From Actinoallomurus sp963799975 (GTDB taxonomy: Bacteria > Actinomycetota > Actinomycetes > Streptosporangiales > Streptosporangiaceae), in assembly GCA_963799975.1 (NCBI GenBank), contig CAWCZF010000006.1, positions 3,968,001-4,032,000 of the forward strand: a stretch of DNA of 64,000 bases, written 5' to 3'. The translations under genes were made by a program, and so were the position numbers. The notes under the pieces are model-generated. The model was not told the origin of the DNA. It did not search any database and saw only the letters and a program-made list of their open reading frames with translations. Positions within the stretch are counted from its first letter, which is position 1, and each line of letters begins with the position of its first letter. Below, piece by piece: positions 16,762 to 25,403 of this stretch.

Positions 16762-17661
16762 GTGACGAAAAGAATGATCCTCAGGGGTCGCCTCGCTCGG
16801 CGATCGCTGGCGATGGCCACGGCGCTCGTCGCCGTCCTCGTGGCACTCGTCGGCCTGGTGTCGACCTCCTCGGCCCAGACAGCCCTGCCAAGCCCCAAGG
16901 CGTTCGTCTCCAACCTGGACCTGGAGTGTTGGCGGACCGATGCCTTCACTCCCGCGTTCCAGCCGATCCTCACGCACCACCTCAACCCCGTGCTGGCGAA
17001 CCTGCCGGACGAGCGGGTCACTCTCGGCACTCGCCAGCAACTGTGCGTTCCCGTCGCCAAGAATGGAGTGATCCCTCCGCAGGGGGTCGTCGACTTCATT
17101 AAATACGTTGACCTGGCCTGCTACCAAATCCAGGGCATCAATGTAAATTTCCCACTGAATCTGACGCAGCTTAACCCGGTACTGGCCGGACTGCCGCCAC
17201 AGAATGTCACGATGACCAGTCCGCAACAGCTCTGTGTTCCCGTGATCAAGAATGGCAACGTGCCGCCGGCCGACGTACTCGCCTTGGTGCAGTACATCGA
17301 CCTCAAGTGCTATTTGATCAGCCCGCCGTTCCTCCCGGGCACGCCGCTGACCCTGACCCAGCTCGACCCGGTCCTGTCCGCCGTACCGCCGCACAAGGTC
17401 ACGCTGCAGAACAGCCGGCAACTGTGCGTCCCGGTGCAGAAGCAGAACCAAGCCATACCCTCGGCGGTCCTGAACATCGTGCGATGGATCGACCTGGAGA
17501 AGTTCGACCTGAACACGACCACGGTCATCAACCCGATCCAGCTCAAGCTGAACCACATCAACCCGCTGCTGACCGGCCTGCCCTCCGAGCCGGCCAAGAT
17601 CAGCGGACCGCTCCAGCTCGGCGTTCCGGTCGCCAAGAACGGCGTGATCCCGCCCAGCTGA
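16762..17661 (+). CDS. secreted protein with four tandem 64-residue repeats
   Basis: 299 residues, GTG start with a strong GGAAAGGAG ribosome site. A Sec signal peptide (residues 1-39; the charged start TKRMILRGRLARR, a hydrophobic core, then cleavage after TSSAQ) is followed by four repeats of 63-65 residues. Each repeat reads roughly D-L-x-C-Y/W ... L-N-P-V-L-x-x-L-P ... V-T-L ... Q-L-C-V-P-V-x-K-N-G-x-I-P-P. Cysteines are at 56/95, 120/158 and 183/222; in repeat 4 both positions are lost together (K247, G287), which suggests one disulfide within each of repeats 1-3. No family function is known. It is monocistronic, with a terminator at 17677. Confidence 0.8.
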   Translation: MTKRMILRGRLARRSLAMATALVAVLVALVGLVSTSSAQTALPSPKAFVSNLDLECWRTDAFTPAFQPILTHHLNPVLANLPDERVTLGTRQQLCVPVAKNGVIPPQGVVDFIKYVDLACYQIQGINVNFPLNLTQLNPVLAGLPPQNVTMTSPQQLCVPVIKNGNVPPADVLALVQYIDLKCYLISPPFLPGTPLTLTQLDPVLSAVPPHKVTLQNSRQLCVPVQKQNQAIPSAVLNIVRWIDLEKFDLNTTTVINPIQLKLNHINPLLTGLPSEPAKISGPLQLGVPVAKNGVIPPS

Positions 17662-17676
17662 TCCGCCAGAGCCGGG

Positions 17677-17709
17677 GCCGGGCCTGTGGCATCTGCCCGC
17701 AGGCCCGGC
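17677..17709 (+). terminator. hairpin terminator after the secreted repeat protein
   Basis: GCCGGGCCTG (17677-17686) pairs perfectly with CAGGCCCGGC (17700-17709) over a 13-base loop, 16 bases after the stop. There is no T-run, as usual for actinobacteria. Confidence 0.6.
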
Positions 17710-17842
17710 CTGACCTGCCGGAACGTACCGTTGCGAGCAAGGACCACACCCCGTACGCCCCTGGCCCAGGTCAGGACGTGAGGCACGTTGGGCGTATTGC
17801 CGGACATGTACGGGATGTTGGTTCGATCGCAATGGAGAATGC

Positions 17843-18556
17843 ATGAGCAACCCCGAACACGACACGCTGGACGCGCTCGTCGCCGGCGCCGACCCCACCC
17901 GAGCGTACGACCCCGGCTCCGACGCTGAGCTCTCGCCCATCCTGTCCGCGCTGTGCGCCGGCGTGCCCGCGGCCTCGGGCGTACGCGCGGGCGGCCGGAA
18001 GCGGCGCCGGTTGATGATCACCGGAGTGGTCGCGGCCGGCACACTGGCGCTGGGCGGCACGGCCGTCGCGTCCGGAGTCATCCCGCTGCACACCGGCCAG
18101 CACGGCCGCCCGGGGCTGACCGAGAGCGACACGAGCGAGTTCCTGCGCATGGACAGCCCCGAGCTGCCGGCCGCCATCGACCGGTACGGCCGGGGCATCC
18201 CGCTGCCGCCGGGCGGCGACTGGAGCTTCGCCAAGCGCGTCCTGCCCGCCAAGGTGCCCACCCAGATGCAGGTCACCGGGCTGAAGGCCACCCTGGCACT
18301 CCAGTCAGCGTGTCAGTGGGACATGTACTGGCTCAACGCTCGCGCGCGCCACCACTCCCCCCAGGTACGCGCCGCGCAGCGCACGCTCGACGCGATTCCC
18401 ACGTGGAAGATCATCATCGCCACCGACGGAGGGGGGATGGCCGACTCCTTCCGTCAGGCCGCGGCCGCCGCGCGGCACGGAGATCCCCGTCTGGTCCGGC
18501 AGCACGTCGCGGCCAACTGCGATCCGGCCATGTGGCACCCCGAGGGGGGCCGGTGA
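17843..18556 (+). CDS. single-pass membrane protein paired with an ECF sigma factor (putative anti-sigma or regulator)
   Basis: 237 residues. The N-terminal 60 residues are cytoplasmic (LDALVAGADPTRAYDPGS..., a pattern seen at the start of actinobacterial sigma-associated proteins). One membrane helix follows (MITGVVAAGTLALGGTAVASG), then an extracytoplasmic region of about 160 residues. No zinc-binding HxxxCxxC anti-sigma motif is present. The stop overlaps the sigma gene's GTG (GTGA), so both are made together. The usual order is sigma first; here it is reversed. An anti-sigma role is inferred from context only. Confidence 0.6.
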   Translation: MSNPEHDTLDALVAGADPTRAYDPGSDAELSPILSALCAGVPAASGVRAGGRKRRRLMITGVVAAGTLALGGTAVASGVIPLHTGQHGRPGLTESDTSEFLRMDSPELPAAIDRYGRGIPLPPGGDWSFAKRVLPAKVPTQMQVTGLKATLALQSACQWDMYWLNARARHHSPQVRAAQRTLDAIPTWKIIIATDGGGMADSFRQAAAAARHGDPRLVRQHVAANCDPAMWHPEGGR

Positions 18557-19107
18557 CCGACGAGCGGGTGGCGCGTTTCGAGGAGCTGTTCTCACTGACC
18601 GGCCAGCAGATCCTGGCCTATCTCGTGCGGCGCGTGAGCCCTCCGCAGGACGCCGCCGACCTGATGGCCGAGGTCTTCGTCACCGCGTGGCGACGCATCG
18701 ACAAGGTGCCCGACGGGGCGGAGGGCCGGCTCTGGCTGTTCGGCGTGGCGCGTAACCTGCTGGCGAACCACCGGCGCGGCCGCCTGCGCCACGACCGGCT
18801 CGCCGACCGGCTGCGGGACCATCTCGCCGAACGAGCACGGCCGGCCGACCTCGGCCTGGCCGTGGAGGATGCGGCCGAGCGCGTACGCGCCGGGTTGGAC
18901 CGGCTCTCGCCCGAGGACCGCGAACTGCTCACCCTGACGGCGTGGGAGGGGCTCACGCCGGCCGAGATCGCCGTGGTGCTCGGCATCTCACCGGCGACCG
19001 CGCGTACCAGGCTCTCCCGTGCGCGGCAGCGGCTGCGTACGGCGCTGGAGGCCCCGTCGCCCGAGCGCGACCACGCTGCCTGCGGCCGGTCGCCCTCGGT
19101 GCGGTGA
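18553..19107 (+). CDS. ECF-type RNA polymerase sigma factor
   Basis: 184 residues from a GTG at 18553. Sigma region 2 is AYLVRRVSPPQDAADLMAEVFVTAW with RLWLFGVARNLLANHRR. Region 4 is RLSPEDRELLTLTAWEGLTPAEIAVVLGIS followed by TARTRLSRARQRLR, a clear helix-turn-helix. It would direct core polymerase to a small regulon. The membrane protein encoded just upstream with a 4-base overlap is the likely controller. Confidence 0.92.
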   Translation: MTDERVARFEELFSLTGQQILAYLVRRVSPPQDAADLMAEVFVTAWRRIDKVPDGAEGRLWLFGVARNLLANHRRGRLRHDRLADRLRDHLAERARPADLGLAVEDAAERVRAGLDRLSPEDRELLTLTAWEGLTPAEIAVVLGISPATARTRLSRARQRLRTALEAPSPERDHAACGRSPSVR

Positions 19108-19123
19108 GGAGCCACTTGCTCGG

Positions 19124-20314
19124 TCAGCGTGCGGTACGGCGCGCGGGCAGCAGTGCCGGGAGGACCAGGACCGCGGTGAGCAGGAACGCCGTGGGGTAAC
19201 CGAGGGGCGTGGCCAGGGCGCCGACGCCGAGTGCGCCGGCGCCCATGCCGACGTCGTACGCCGCGTTCCACAGCGCTCCGGCCGCGCCGTGAGCGTCAGC
19301 GGGCGTCCGCGAGTACAGGAGTACGAGCGTGGCGTTCTGTAGCAGGCCGAAGCCCGCGCCGAGCAGGATGGCGCCCGCGAGCACCGCCGCCGCCGACCCG
19401 GTCAGCGCCATGGCGGCCATGCCGGCGACCGACAGGGCGATGCCGGGAGCCGGCAGCCGCGCGTGGCCGCGCGCGTCGCCGAACCGGCCGGCGAGCCACC
19501 GCGCCGCCATCGACGTCGCCGGCTGGGCGAGCAGCACCGCTGGCGCCACCCACCCGGCCAGTCCCTTCGTCGCCAGCGGAACGAAGGTGACGAGCACGCC
19601 CACGGCCGCGGCGGAGGCGGCGAAGACCAGGGACGGCACCGTCAGCGCCGGGTTGCGCAGAGCGGCCAGCATCCCGTGCTCGGCAGACGTCGAGGCGCGG
19701 GTACCGGATGGGAGGAACGGCACCGAGGCGACGGCGAGGACGCTCGCCCCGGCGGCGAGGGCGAACACCGGGCCGAATCCCCAGTGCGCCGACGACCACA
19801 CCCCCAGCGGGAGGGCGAGCAGCGCCGGGATGCCGCCGACCAGCCCGACCAGGGCCAGCCCCTCGCCGCGGCGGTCGGGCGGAATGAGCGCCGCCGTGAT
19901 CTCGCTGCCGACCACGACCGTGACGGCGAACCCGGCGCCGCGTACGACGCTGACGGCGAGGATCACCGGCATCGCCGAGGACACCAGCAGGAACAGCAAC
20001 GGCAGGCCCAGGAGCAGCAGCCCGGCGGTGAGCGCGCACCGCCGGCCCACCTTCGCGACCAGGCGCGGCGTCGCCAGCTCACCGGCCACCGTGGTCAGGA
20101 GCAGGGCCGCGGTGGCCAGACCCGCGCCGCCGTCCGAACCCGCCTGCTTCGCGTACAGCGGGACGACGGAGAGGGGGAGGAAGAAGCTCACCGACGAGCC
20201 GGCGATCGAGGCGAACCGGATCAGCATCGGCCGGGTGACCAGCGCGGGACGAGATGTCGGGCCGCCCGCCGTACGGGGGCCGGGGAGGGTGTCGGGAACC
20301 GCCGAGGTCGTCAT
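19124..20314 (-). CDS. MFS transporter
   Basis: 396 residues with 12 predicted helices and the short loop VAKVGRRCAL between helices 2 and 3, which corresponds to the MFS motif A region. The sequence resembles small drug or metabolite exporters; the substrate is unknown. Upstream (20335-20382) an inverted pair ATCGGACC / GGTCCGAT flanks the probable promoter, hinting at local repression, but no regulator gene is adjacent. It converges on the sigma gene. Confidence 0.85.
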   Translation of the reverse strand: MTTSAVPDTLPGPRTAGGPTSRPALVTRPMLIRFASIAGSSVSFFLPLSVVPLYAKQAGSDGGAGLATAALLLTTVAGELATPRLVAKVGRRCALTAGLLLLGLPLLFLLVSSAMPVILAVSVVRGAGFAVTVVVGSEITAALIPPDRRGEGLALVGLVGGIPALLALPLGVWSSAHWGFGPVFALAAGASVLAVASVPFLPSGTRASTSAEHGMLAALRNPALTVPSLVFAASAAAVGVLVTFVPLATKGLAGWVAPAVLLAQPATSMAARWLAGRFGDARGHARLPAPGIALSVAGMAAMALTGSAAAVLAGAILLGAGFGLLQNATLVLLYSRTPADAHGAAGALWNAAYDVGMGAGALGVGALATPLGYPTAFLLTAVLVLPALLPARRTAR

Positions 20315-20496
20315 ACCGATGACACTAGGAACAGATCGGACCCCGGTTAAGGTCCATTTTCGATACCACGGACAGGTCCGATTGCGGGAGCCGGGGGATG
20401 CCGGTCCAGTGGCGGGTACCTACTCGTCTGCCTCGCGCAGGGGACTCCTTCGCCTTCCGGCGGAGAGGCCTCACCCGGTCCGTACGGCGGGCGTGA

Positions 20497-20982
20497 TCAT
20501 CGCGGGAAGACGAGCGCCGTCGCGATGGCGGCGATGCCCTCGCCGCGGCCCGTCAGGCCCAGGCCGTCGGTGGTGGTGGCGGACACGCTCACCGGCGCAC
20601 CGCCCAGTGCCTCGCTCAGCGTCTTCTCCGCCTCCTGGCGGCGGCGGCCGACGCGGGGGCGGTTTCCGATGATCTGGATGGCGACGTTGCCGATCGCGTA
20701 GCCGGCCTCGTCGAGCCGCCGCAGCACCTCGCCCAGCAGCGTCATGCCTGAGGCTCCGGACCAGCGTGGGTCGCCCGTTCCGAACACGGCGCCCAGATCG
20801 CCCAGGCCGGCGGCGGTCAGGAGCGCGTCACAGGCCGCGTGGGCGGCCACGTCGGCATCGGAGTGACCGGCCAGTCCGTCACCCTCGCCGGGCCAGTCCA
20901 GACCGGCGAGGCGAAGCGGGCGACCGGAACCGAACGGGTGGACGTCGACTCCGACGCCCACCCGTGGAAAATTCGGTGCCAA
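20497..20982 (-). CDS. ispF: 2-C-methyl-D-erythritol 2,4-cyclodiphosphate synthase
   Basis: 161 residues. It catalyses cyclodiphosphate formation in the non-mevalonate isoprenoid pathway. The signature VGVDVHPFGSGRPLRLAG carries the zinc ligands D and H, LAGHSDADVAAHAACDALL carries the third histidine ligand, and TTTDGLGLTGRGEGI is the substrate loop. It starts 5 bases after the carD stop, so it is cotranscribed with carD. The ispD gene that usually sits between carD and ispF is missing here. Confidence 0.94.
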   Translation of the reverse strand: MAPNFPRVGVGVDVHPFGSGRPLRLAGLDWPGEGDGLAGHSDADVAAHAACDALLTAAGLGDLGAVFGTGDPRWSGASGMTLLGEVLRRLDEAGYAIGNVAIQIIGNRPRVGRRRQEAEKTLSEALGGAPVSVSATTTDGLGLTGRGEGIAAIATALVFPR

Positions 20983-20987
20983 CCGGG

Positions 20988-21470
20988 TTAACCGGCCAGG
21001 ACTTCGTCGAGGAGCGCCTCGGCCTTGTCCTCGTTGGTCTTCTCGGCCAGCGCCAGCTCGCTGACCAGTATCTGACGTGCCTTCGCCAGCATGCGCTTCT
21101 CGCCTGCCGACAGGCCACGCTCCTTGTCACGCCGCCAAAGATCCCGGACGACCTCGGCGACCTTGTTCACATCGCCGGACGCGAGCTTCTCGAGGTTCGC
21201 CTTGTAGCGTCGCGACCAGTTGGTGGGCTCTTCGGTGTATGGTGCGCGGAGCACCTCGAACACCTTCTCCAGCCCTTCCTGGCCTACCACGTCACGGACG
21301 CCGACGAGCTCGGCGTTCTCCGCAGGGACACGAACTGTGAGATCGCCCTTGTCGACCTTCAACACCAGGTAGGTCTTGTCCTGACCCTTGATGGCACGAG
21401 TCTCGATGGCTTCGATCCGAGCAGCCCCATGATGGGGGTAGACGACAGTGTCGCCGACCTTGAAAGTCAT
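20988..21470 (-). CDS. carD: CarD-family RNA polymerase-binding transcription factor
   Basis: 160 residues from the ATG at 21470 (MTFKVGDTVVYPHHGAARI), preceded by GGAAGGGG. The N-terminal RNA polymerase-interacting Tudor-like domain is about residues 1-55; the C-terminal helical domain includes WSRRYKANLEKLASGD. CarD stabilises open complexes at rRNA and many housekeeping promoters in actinobacteria. It is first in an operon with ispF. Confidence 0.95.
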   Translation of the reverse strand: MTFKVGDTVVYPHHGAARIEAIETRAIKGQDKTYLVLKVDKGDLTVRVPAENAELVGVRDVVGQEGLEKVFEVLRAPYTEEPTNWSRRYKANLEKLASGDVNKVAEVVRDLWRRDKERGLSAGEKRMLAKARQILVSELALAEKTNEDKAEALLDEVLAG

Positions 21471-21763
21471 GTGACAAGTACCCCTTCCGCTATGGATAGG
21501 GTAGCACGCTGCGCGGACCCGTCGGACCGGTGTTAGAGCCATATGCGCAGGTCAGCACGGTAATTGAGGTATTGACAAAGCTCTAATCACGTGTAGTGAG
21601 CAGCCTGACGGATCAGATTGGGCCGCGCCTCGCACACAGCGGGGGAAGCGGCTCATACTGGAGTTGGACGGATCGGCACGGGTCTGATGCCCCTCTGAGC
21701 CCGGCTCGGCGGGAGCGTCGGTGCCCGCGCGCGACCACGGTGGTCCGAGAAGGCAGGTGTGGC

Positions 21764-22486
21764 GTGGGGGTTCACGGCGACCATGACGACTACGGGCTGC
21801 CCAAGGTCGACGTCGTCGTACCGGACGACGCGCGCGAGCTCGACCGTGAGGTGCTCGCGTACCGGCGTGAGCTGCGGCAGGAGCGTCGCAGGGCCCGCTG
21901 GCAGCGGCTCGGGCGACCGTTCACACGCTACGGCATCGCCGCCCCGTTCATCGCGAGCGCCGTGCTCGTCGCGCTGATCAGCGGTGTGCTGATGACCGTG
22001 ATCTCGCCGCGCCCGAACCCGCGCGCGGTCCAGGTGCCGCCCACGGGCCCGCAGCGGTTGCGGCCCGGAGACGTCGGCGGTGGCCTGCCCGCCGGCAACG
22101 TGATCGTCCGTCATAAGCGCGTCCCGGTCGCCGATTTCATCGATGTCGCCGGTGTCGCTCTGGTAGTACCCCGTGACTGCGCATGTGACGCCGCCGTGCA
22201 GAACATCATCCGACAAGCCGGAAATCAGCGGTTGCAGGTCTGGCTCATCGCCGACGCGCGTACGGACAAGGACGACAAGGACGTCAGCCGCCTCACGGCC
22301 GGCACCCCACCCGGAGTGACACTCCTCGCCGACGACCCCGGCCGCGTGCTCTCCGCGACGTACAGGGCCACCGGGCTCACCGCGATCCTCGTACGCACCG
22401 ACCGGATCGTCCGCCGGGTCATCCGCGGCCTGCTGCCCGGCCGCGACCTCACCGCCGACCTGCGGGCCCTGCAGACCCCGAGCTGA
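21764..22486 (+). CDS. single-pass membrane protein of unknown function next to carD
   Basis: 240 residues from a GTG at 21764. The cytoplasmic N-terminus of about 65 residues contains a basic coiled-coil stretch (LDREVLAYRRELRQERRRA). One helix follows (IAAPFIASAVLVALISGVLMTVI). The outer domain contains VVPRDCACDAAVQNII and VWLIADART, a pattern resembling a thioredoxin-like strand with a C-A-C pair; this is tentative. The frame is open upstream to 21596, but that part is out of character. It is divergent from carD and precedes the lipoprotein gene. Confidence 0.6.
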   Translation: MGVHGDHDDYGLPKVDVVVPDDARELDREVLAYRRELRQERRRARWQRLGRPFTRYGIAAPFIASAVLVALISGVLMTVISPRPNPRAVQVPPTGPQRLRPGDVGGGLPAGNVIVRHKRVPVADFIDVAGVALVVPRDCACDAAVQNIIRQAGNQRLQVWLIADARTDKDDKDVSRLTAGTPPGVTLLADDPGRVLSATYRATGLTAILVRTDRIVRRVIRGLLPGRDLTADLRALQTPS

Positions 22487-22646
22487 GCCAGACCCCAGAA
22501 GCCGGCCCCGAGCCGAGCCGCCTCGCCCGCGTCGCGCCACAACGGCCCCCCGCGTCCCTCACGTACGGCTACCGCTACGCTTTCGTCGGGCGTTTCCGCG
22601 CGCCTGCCCGTGAAGGAAAAGCACCTGTCAAGGAGAGTACGACGCC

Positions 22647-23435
22647 GTGAGCCGCAACCGCCGCCGGGCCGTCGCCATCGCCGTGGTCGGCGGCTTCGCC
22701 GTCGCCCCGCTGGTGTCCGCTTGCGCCGCCGGACAGCATCCGCAGACCACCTATCCGACCCAGCTCGCCGAGGGCGTCAACGCCTCCGCGCACCTGGTCG
22801 ACATCCGCAACGCCTTCCTGCTCGGGCCGGCGCCCGGACAGCGACTGGCGGCGGGCGACTCCGCGCCGCTCTACGTGTGGTTCGTCAACAAGGCGCTGTC
22901 CCCCGACCGCCTCGTCGCGGTCGAGGCCCCCGGTGTCGCCCAGTCGGTGCAGCTCGCCGGCGGTGCGGTCGTCCTGCCCCCGGGCCGGCTGGTCGCCACC
23001 GTCGAGGCTCCCGGCGCCAAGCAGGCACCGGCACAGACGCCGACGCCCACTCCCTCGAAGGCGACTCCCTCGAAGAGCGCACCGTCGAAGTCACCCAAGG
23101 GCAGCGCCACCCCGTCCGCCACGCCGACCGCGAGCACGGCGCCCACGCAGGCACCGGCCTCCGCGACGTCCTCCAAGGTGATCCTGAAGGGCCTCACGAA
23201 GGGCTTCGGCGGCGGTGAGACCGTCCGGCTGACGCTGCACTTCCAGCAGGCGGGGACGATCACCCTCAACGTTCCGGTCACCCAGCGCAACGGCTACTAC
23301 GCGACCTACTCCCCCGCGCCCGCCGCGGCGGCGCCCACTCCGACGCCCACCACGACGCCGAGCGCGACCCCGCTGCCGAAGAAGTCGCCCAAGGCGGCGA
23401 AGGCGAAGAAGCCCAGCGCGACCCCGACGGCCTGA
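22647..23435 (+). CDS. lipoprotein with Pro/Thr/Ser/Lys-rich linkers
   Basis: 262 residues from a GTG. The signal peptide ends in the lipobox LVSAC, so Cys26 is the likely lipidated residue. The folded part (about residues 35-130 and 175-215) has an immunoglobulin-like beta pattern (NAFLLGPAPGQRL, YVWFVNKAL, VRLTLHFQQAGTITLNVPV), reminiscent of PCu(A)C-like copper-binding lipoproteins but without an obvious Met/His site. It is broken by a TPTPSK-type linker and ends in a basic Lys/Pro/Ala tail. Function unknown. It converges on regX3, with a shared terminator between them. Confidence 0.7.
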   Translation: MSRNRRRAVAIAVVGGFAVAPLVSACAAGQHPQTTYPTQLAEGVNASAHLVDIRNAFLLGPAPGQRLAAGDSAPLYVWFVNKALSPDRLVAVEAPGVAQSVQLAGGAVVLPPGRLVATVEAPGAKQAPAQTPTPTPSKATPSKSAPSKSPKGSATPSATPTASTAPTQAPASATSSKVILKGLTKGFGGGETVRLTLHFQQAGTITLNVPVTQRNGYYATYSPAPAAAAPTPTPTTTPSATPLPKKSPKAAKAKKPSATPTA

Positions 23436-23439
23436 GCGA

Positions 23440-23476
23440 CCGTCTCGCCGCCCCGGCGAAGGGCGCGGCGAGACGG
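23440..23476 (+). terminator. bidirectional hairpin between the lipoprotein gene and regX3
   Basis: CCGTCTCGCCG (23440-23450) pairs perfectly with CGGCGAGACGG (23466-23476), loop 15 bases, in the 44-base gap between two convergent stops. It can serve both strands. Confidence 0.7.
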
Positions 23477-23479
23477 ACC

Positions 23480-24166
23480 TCACTCGTCCGGCTCGAACTT
23501 GTACCCGAGACCGCGCACCGTGATGATGAACCGCGGCGTCGACGGCGCGGGCTCGATCTTGGCGCGCAGCCGCTTGATGTGGACGTCGAGGGTCTTGGTG
23601 TCCCCGACGTAGTCGGCGCCCCACACCCGGTCGATGAGCTGCATGCGGGTCAGCACCCGGCCGGCGTTGCGCAGCAGCACCTCCAGGAGCTCGAACTCCT
23701 TCAGCGGCAGCGGCACCTCACGGCCGGAGACCGTCACCACGTGGCGTTCGACGTCCATGCGGACCGGCCCGGCCTCCAGCGTGGGCGGTGCGAGCTCCTC
23801 GACGTCGCCGCGACGGCGCAGTACGGCGCGGATCCGCGCGACCAGCTCGCGGGAGGAGAACGGCTTGGTGACGTAGTCGTCCGCGCCCAGTTCGAGGCCG
23901 ACGACCTTGTCGACCTCGCTGTCCTTGGCGGTCAGCATGATGACGGGGACGTTGGACTTGGTGCGCAGCTCCCTGCACACCTCGGTGCCGGGCAGCCCGG
24001 GCAGCATCAGGTCGAGCAGGACGAGGTCGGCGCCGGCGCGGTCGAACGACTCGAGGGCGTCCGGTCCGGTCGCCGCGACGGCGACCTCGAAGCCCTCCTT
24101 GCGCAACATGTACGACAACGCGTCGCTGAAGGACTCCTCGTCTTCCACGACGAGCACTCGGGTCAC
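23480..24166 (-). CDS. regX3: OmpR-family response regulator, RegX3/PhoP type
   Basis: 228 residues from a GTG at 24166. The receiver domain (1-115) has the phosphorylatable Asp in LVLLDLMLPG, the switch residue in IMLTAKD and the lysine in DDYVTKPFS. The winged-helix DNA-binding domain (135-225) ends in RGLGYKFEP. It is the partner of the histidine kinase encoded upstream (GTGA overlap). The position beside phoU and a PHO-like box makes it the phosphate-starvation regulator, named RegX3 in mycobacteria and PhoP in Streptomyces. Confidence 0.92.
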   Translation of the reverse strand: MTRVLVVEDEESFSDALSYMLRKEGFEVAVAATGPDALESFDRAGADLVLLDLMLPGLPGTEVCRELRTKSNVPVIMLTAKDSEVDKVVGLELGADDYVTKPFSSRELVARIRAVLRRRGDVEELAPPTLEAGPVRMDVERHVVTVSGREVPLPLKEFELLEVLLRNAGRVLTRMQLIDRVWGADYVGDTKTLDVHIKRLRAKIEPAPSTPRFIITVRGLGYKFEPDE

Positions 24167-25341
24167 TGGGTTGCCTCCCGTACGGTGGCTTGTTCGGCGC
24201 GTTCCTTCGCGGATGCGGAGGCGCTCATCAGCGGCAGGCGGATGGTGAACGTCGATCCGGAGCCTTCCTTGCTCCACACGTTGACCTCGCCACGGTGCCG
24301 GGTCGCGGCGTGCTTGACGATCGCGAGCCCGAGACCCGTGCCCCCGGTCTGCCGGGACCGTGCCGGGTCGACCCGGTAGAAGCGCTCGAAGATGCGCTGC
24401 AGGTCGGCCTCGGGGATCCCGATGCCCTGATCGGTCACGCTGATCTCGGCGTACCGCTCATCGGCCAGCCGGGTGCACACGACCACCCTGGTCCGCTCCG
24501 GACTGTACGCGATGGCGTTGTCGATGAAGTTGCGTACCGCCGTGATGAGCAGTTCTTCGTCGCCGTTAACCGTGAGCCCCTCGCGTCCGCCGACGGCGAG
24601 CGTGATGTCCTTGGGCTCGGCCTTGAGCCGGCAGCGGTCGACGGCGTCGTGCACCACGTCGTCGAGCGCGACGACCTTCGGCTCGGCGACCGGGTCGCCG
24701 CCCTGGAGCCGGGAGAGCGTGATGAGGTCCTGTACGACGTTGGTGAGCCGCAGCGACTCGTGTTGCATGCGCTTGGCGAACCGGCGTACGGCCACCGGGT
24801 CCTCGGCCGCGTCCTCGATCGTCTCGGCGAGCAGCGAGAGAGCCCCCACCGGCGTCTTGAGCTCATGGCTCACGTTGGCGACGAAGTCGCGGCGGATCGC
24901 CTCGACGCGGCGGAGTTCGGTCAGGTCCTCGGCGAGCACCAGGACCAGGCCCTGTGTGCCCATCGGCGCGACGCGTACGGCGAACCAGCGGCCCTCGCGG
25001 CGTCCGTGGATGACCTCGATCTCCTCCTCGCGGATCTCACCGTCGCGGCGTACGAGGCGCGCCATGGCCAGGAGGGAGTCCACGACCAGGCGGTCGCCGC
25101 TGACGATCCCGAAGGCGCGGGCGGCGGAACTGGCGCGCAGGACGCGGTCGTCGCTGTCGATCACGACGGCGGACGAGCGCAGGACGCTGAGGACGGAGGC
25201 GACGCCGGACGGCACCCCGGCCTGGGGAGGATCGGCGGACGGCCGCTGGGCACGCTCGCTGGCGCGTACGGCCAGTGCGGTCACCAGACCGGTCACCAGT
25301 CCCGCAGCGCCTGCAAGGGTCGCGACCACCTCCACGTTCAC
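24163..25341 (-). CDS. senX3: phosphate-sensing histidine kinase, SenX3/PhoR type
   Basis: 392 residues from a GTG at 25341. One N-terminal membrane helix (VVATLAGAAGLVTGLVTALAV) is followed by a PAS-like domain (about 65-150), the phospho-acceptor HisKA helix with FVANVSHELKTPVGAL, and an ATPase domain. Its boxes are the N-box NFIDNAIAY, DQGIGIP, FERFYRVD and TGGTGLGLAIVKH. The single helix with a cytoplasmic PAS is typical of SenX3. It probably senses phosphate status through PhoU and the Pst transporter, not a periplasmic ligand. Confidence 0.92.
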   Translation of the reverse strand: MNVEVVATLAGAAGLVTGLVTALAVRASERAQRPSADPPQAGVPSGVASVLSVLRSSAVVIDSDDRVLRASSAARAFGIVSGDRLVVDSLLAMARLVRRDGEIREEEIEVIHGRREGRWFAVRVAPMGTQGLVLVLAEDLTELRRVEAIRRDFVANVSHELKTPVGALSLLAETIEDAAEDPVAVRRFAKRMQHESLRLTNVVQDLITLSRLQGGDPVAEPKVVALDDVVHDAVDRCRLKAEPKDITLAVGGREGLTVNGDEELLITAVRNFIDNAIAYSPERTRVVVCTRLADERYAEISVTDQGIGIPEADLQRIFERFYRVDPARSRQTGGTGLGLAIVKHAATRHRGEVNVWSKEGSGSTFTIRLPLMSASASAKERAEQATVREATQ

Positions 25342-25403
25342 ATCTTGGATCGTAGGCTGGACGATGGCCAGCTCTGCGCCCCGGGGCATGGTCCCGCAAG
25401 GAC

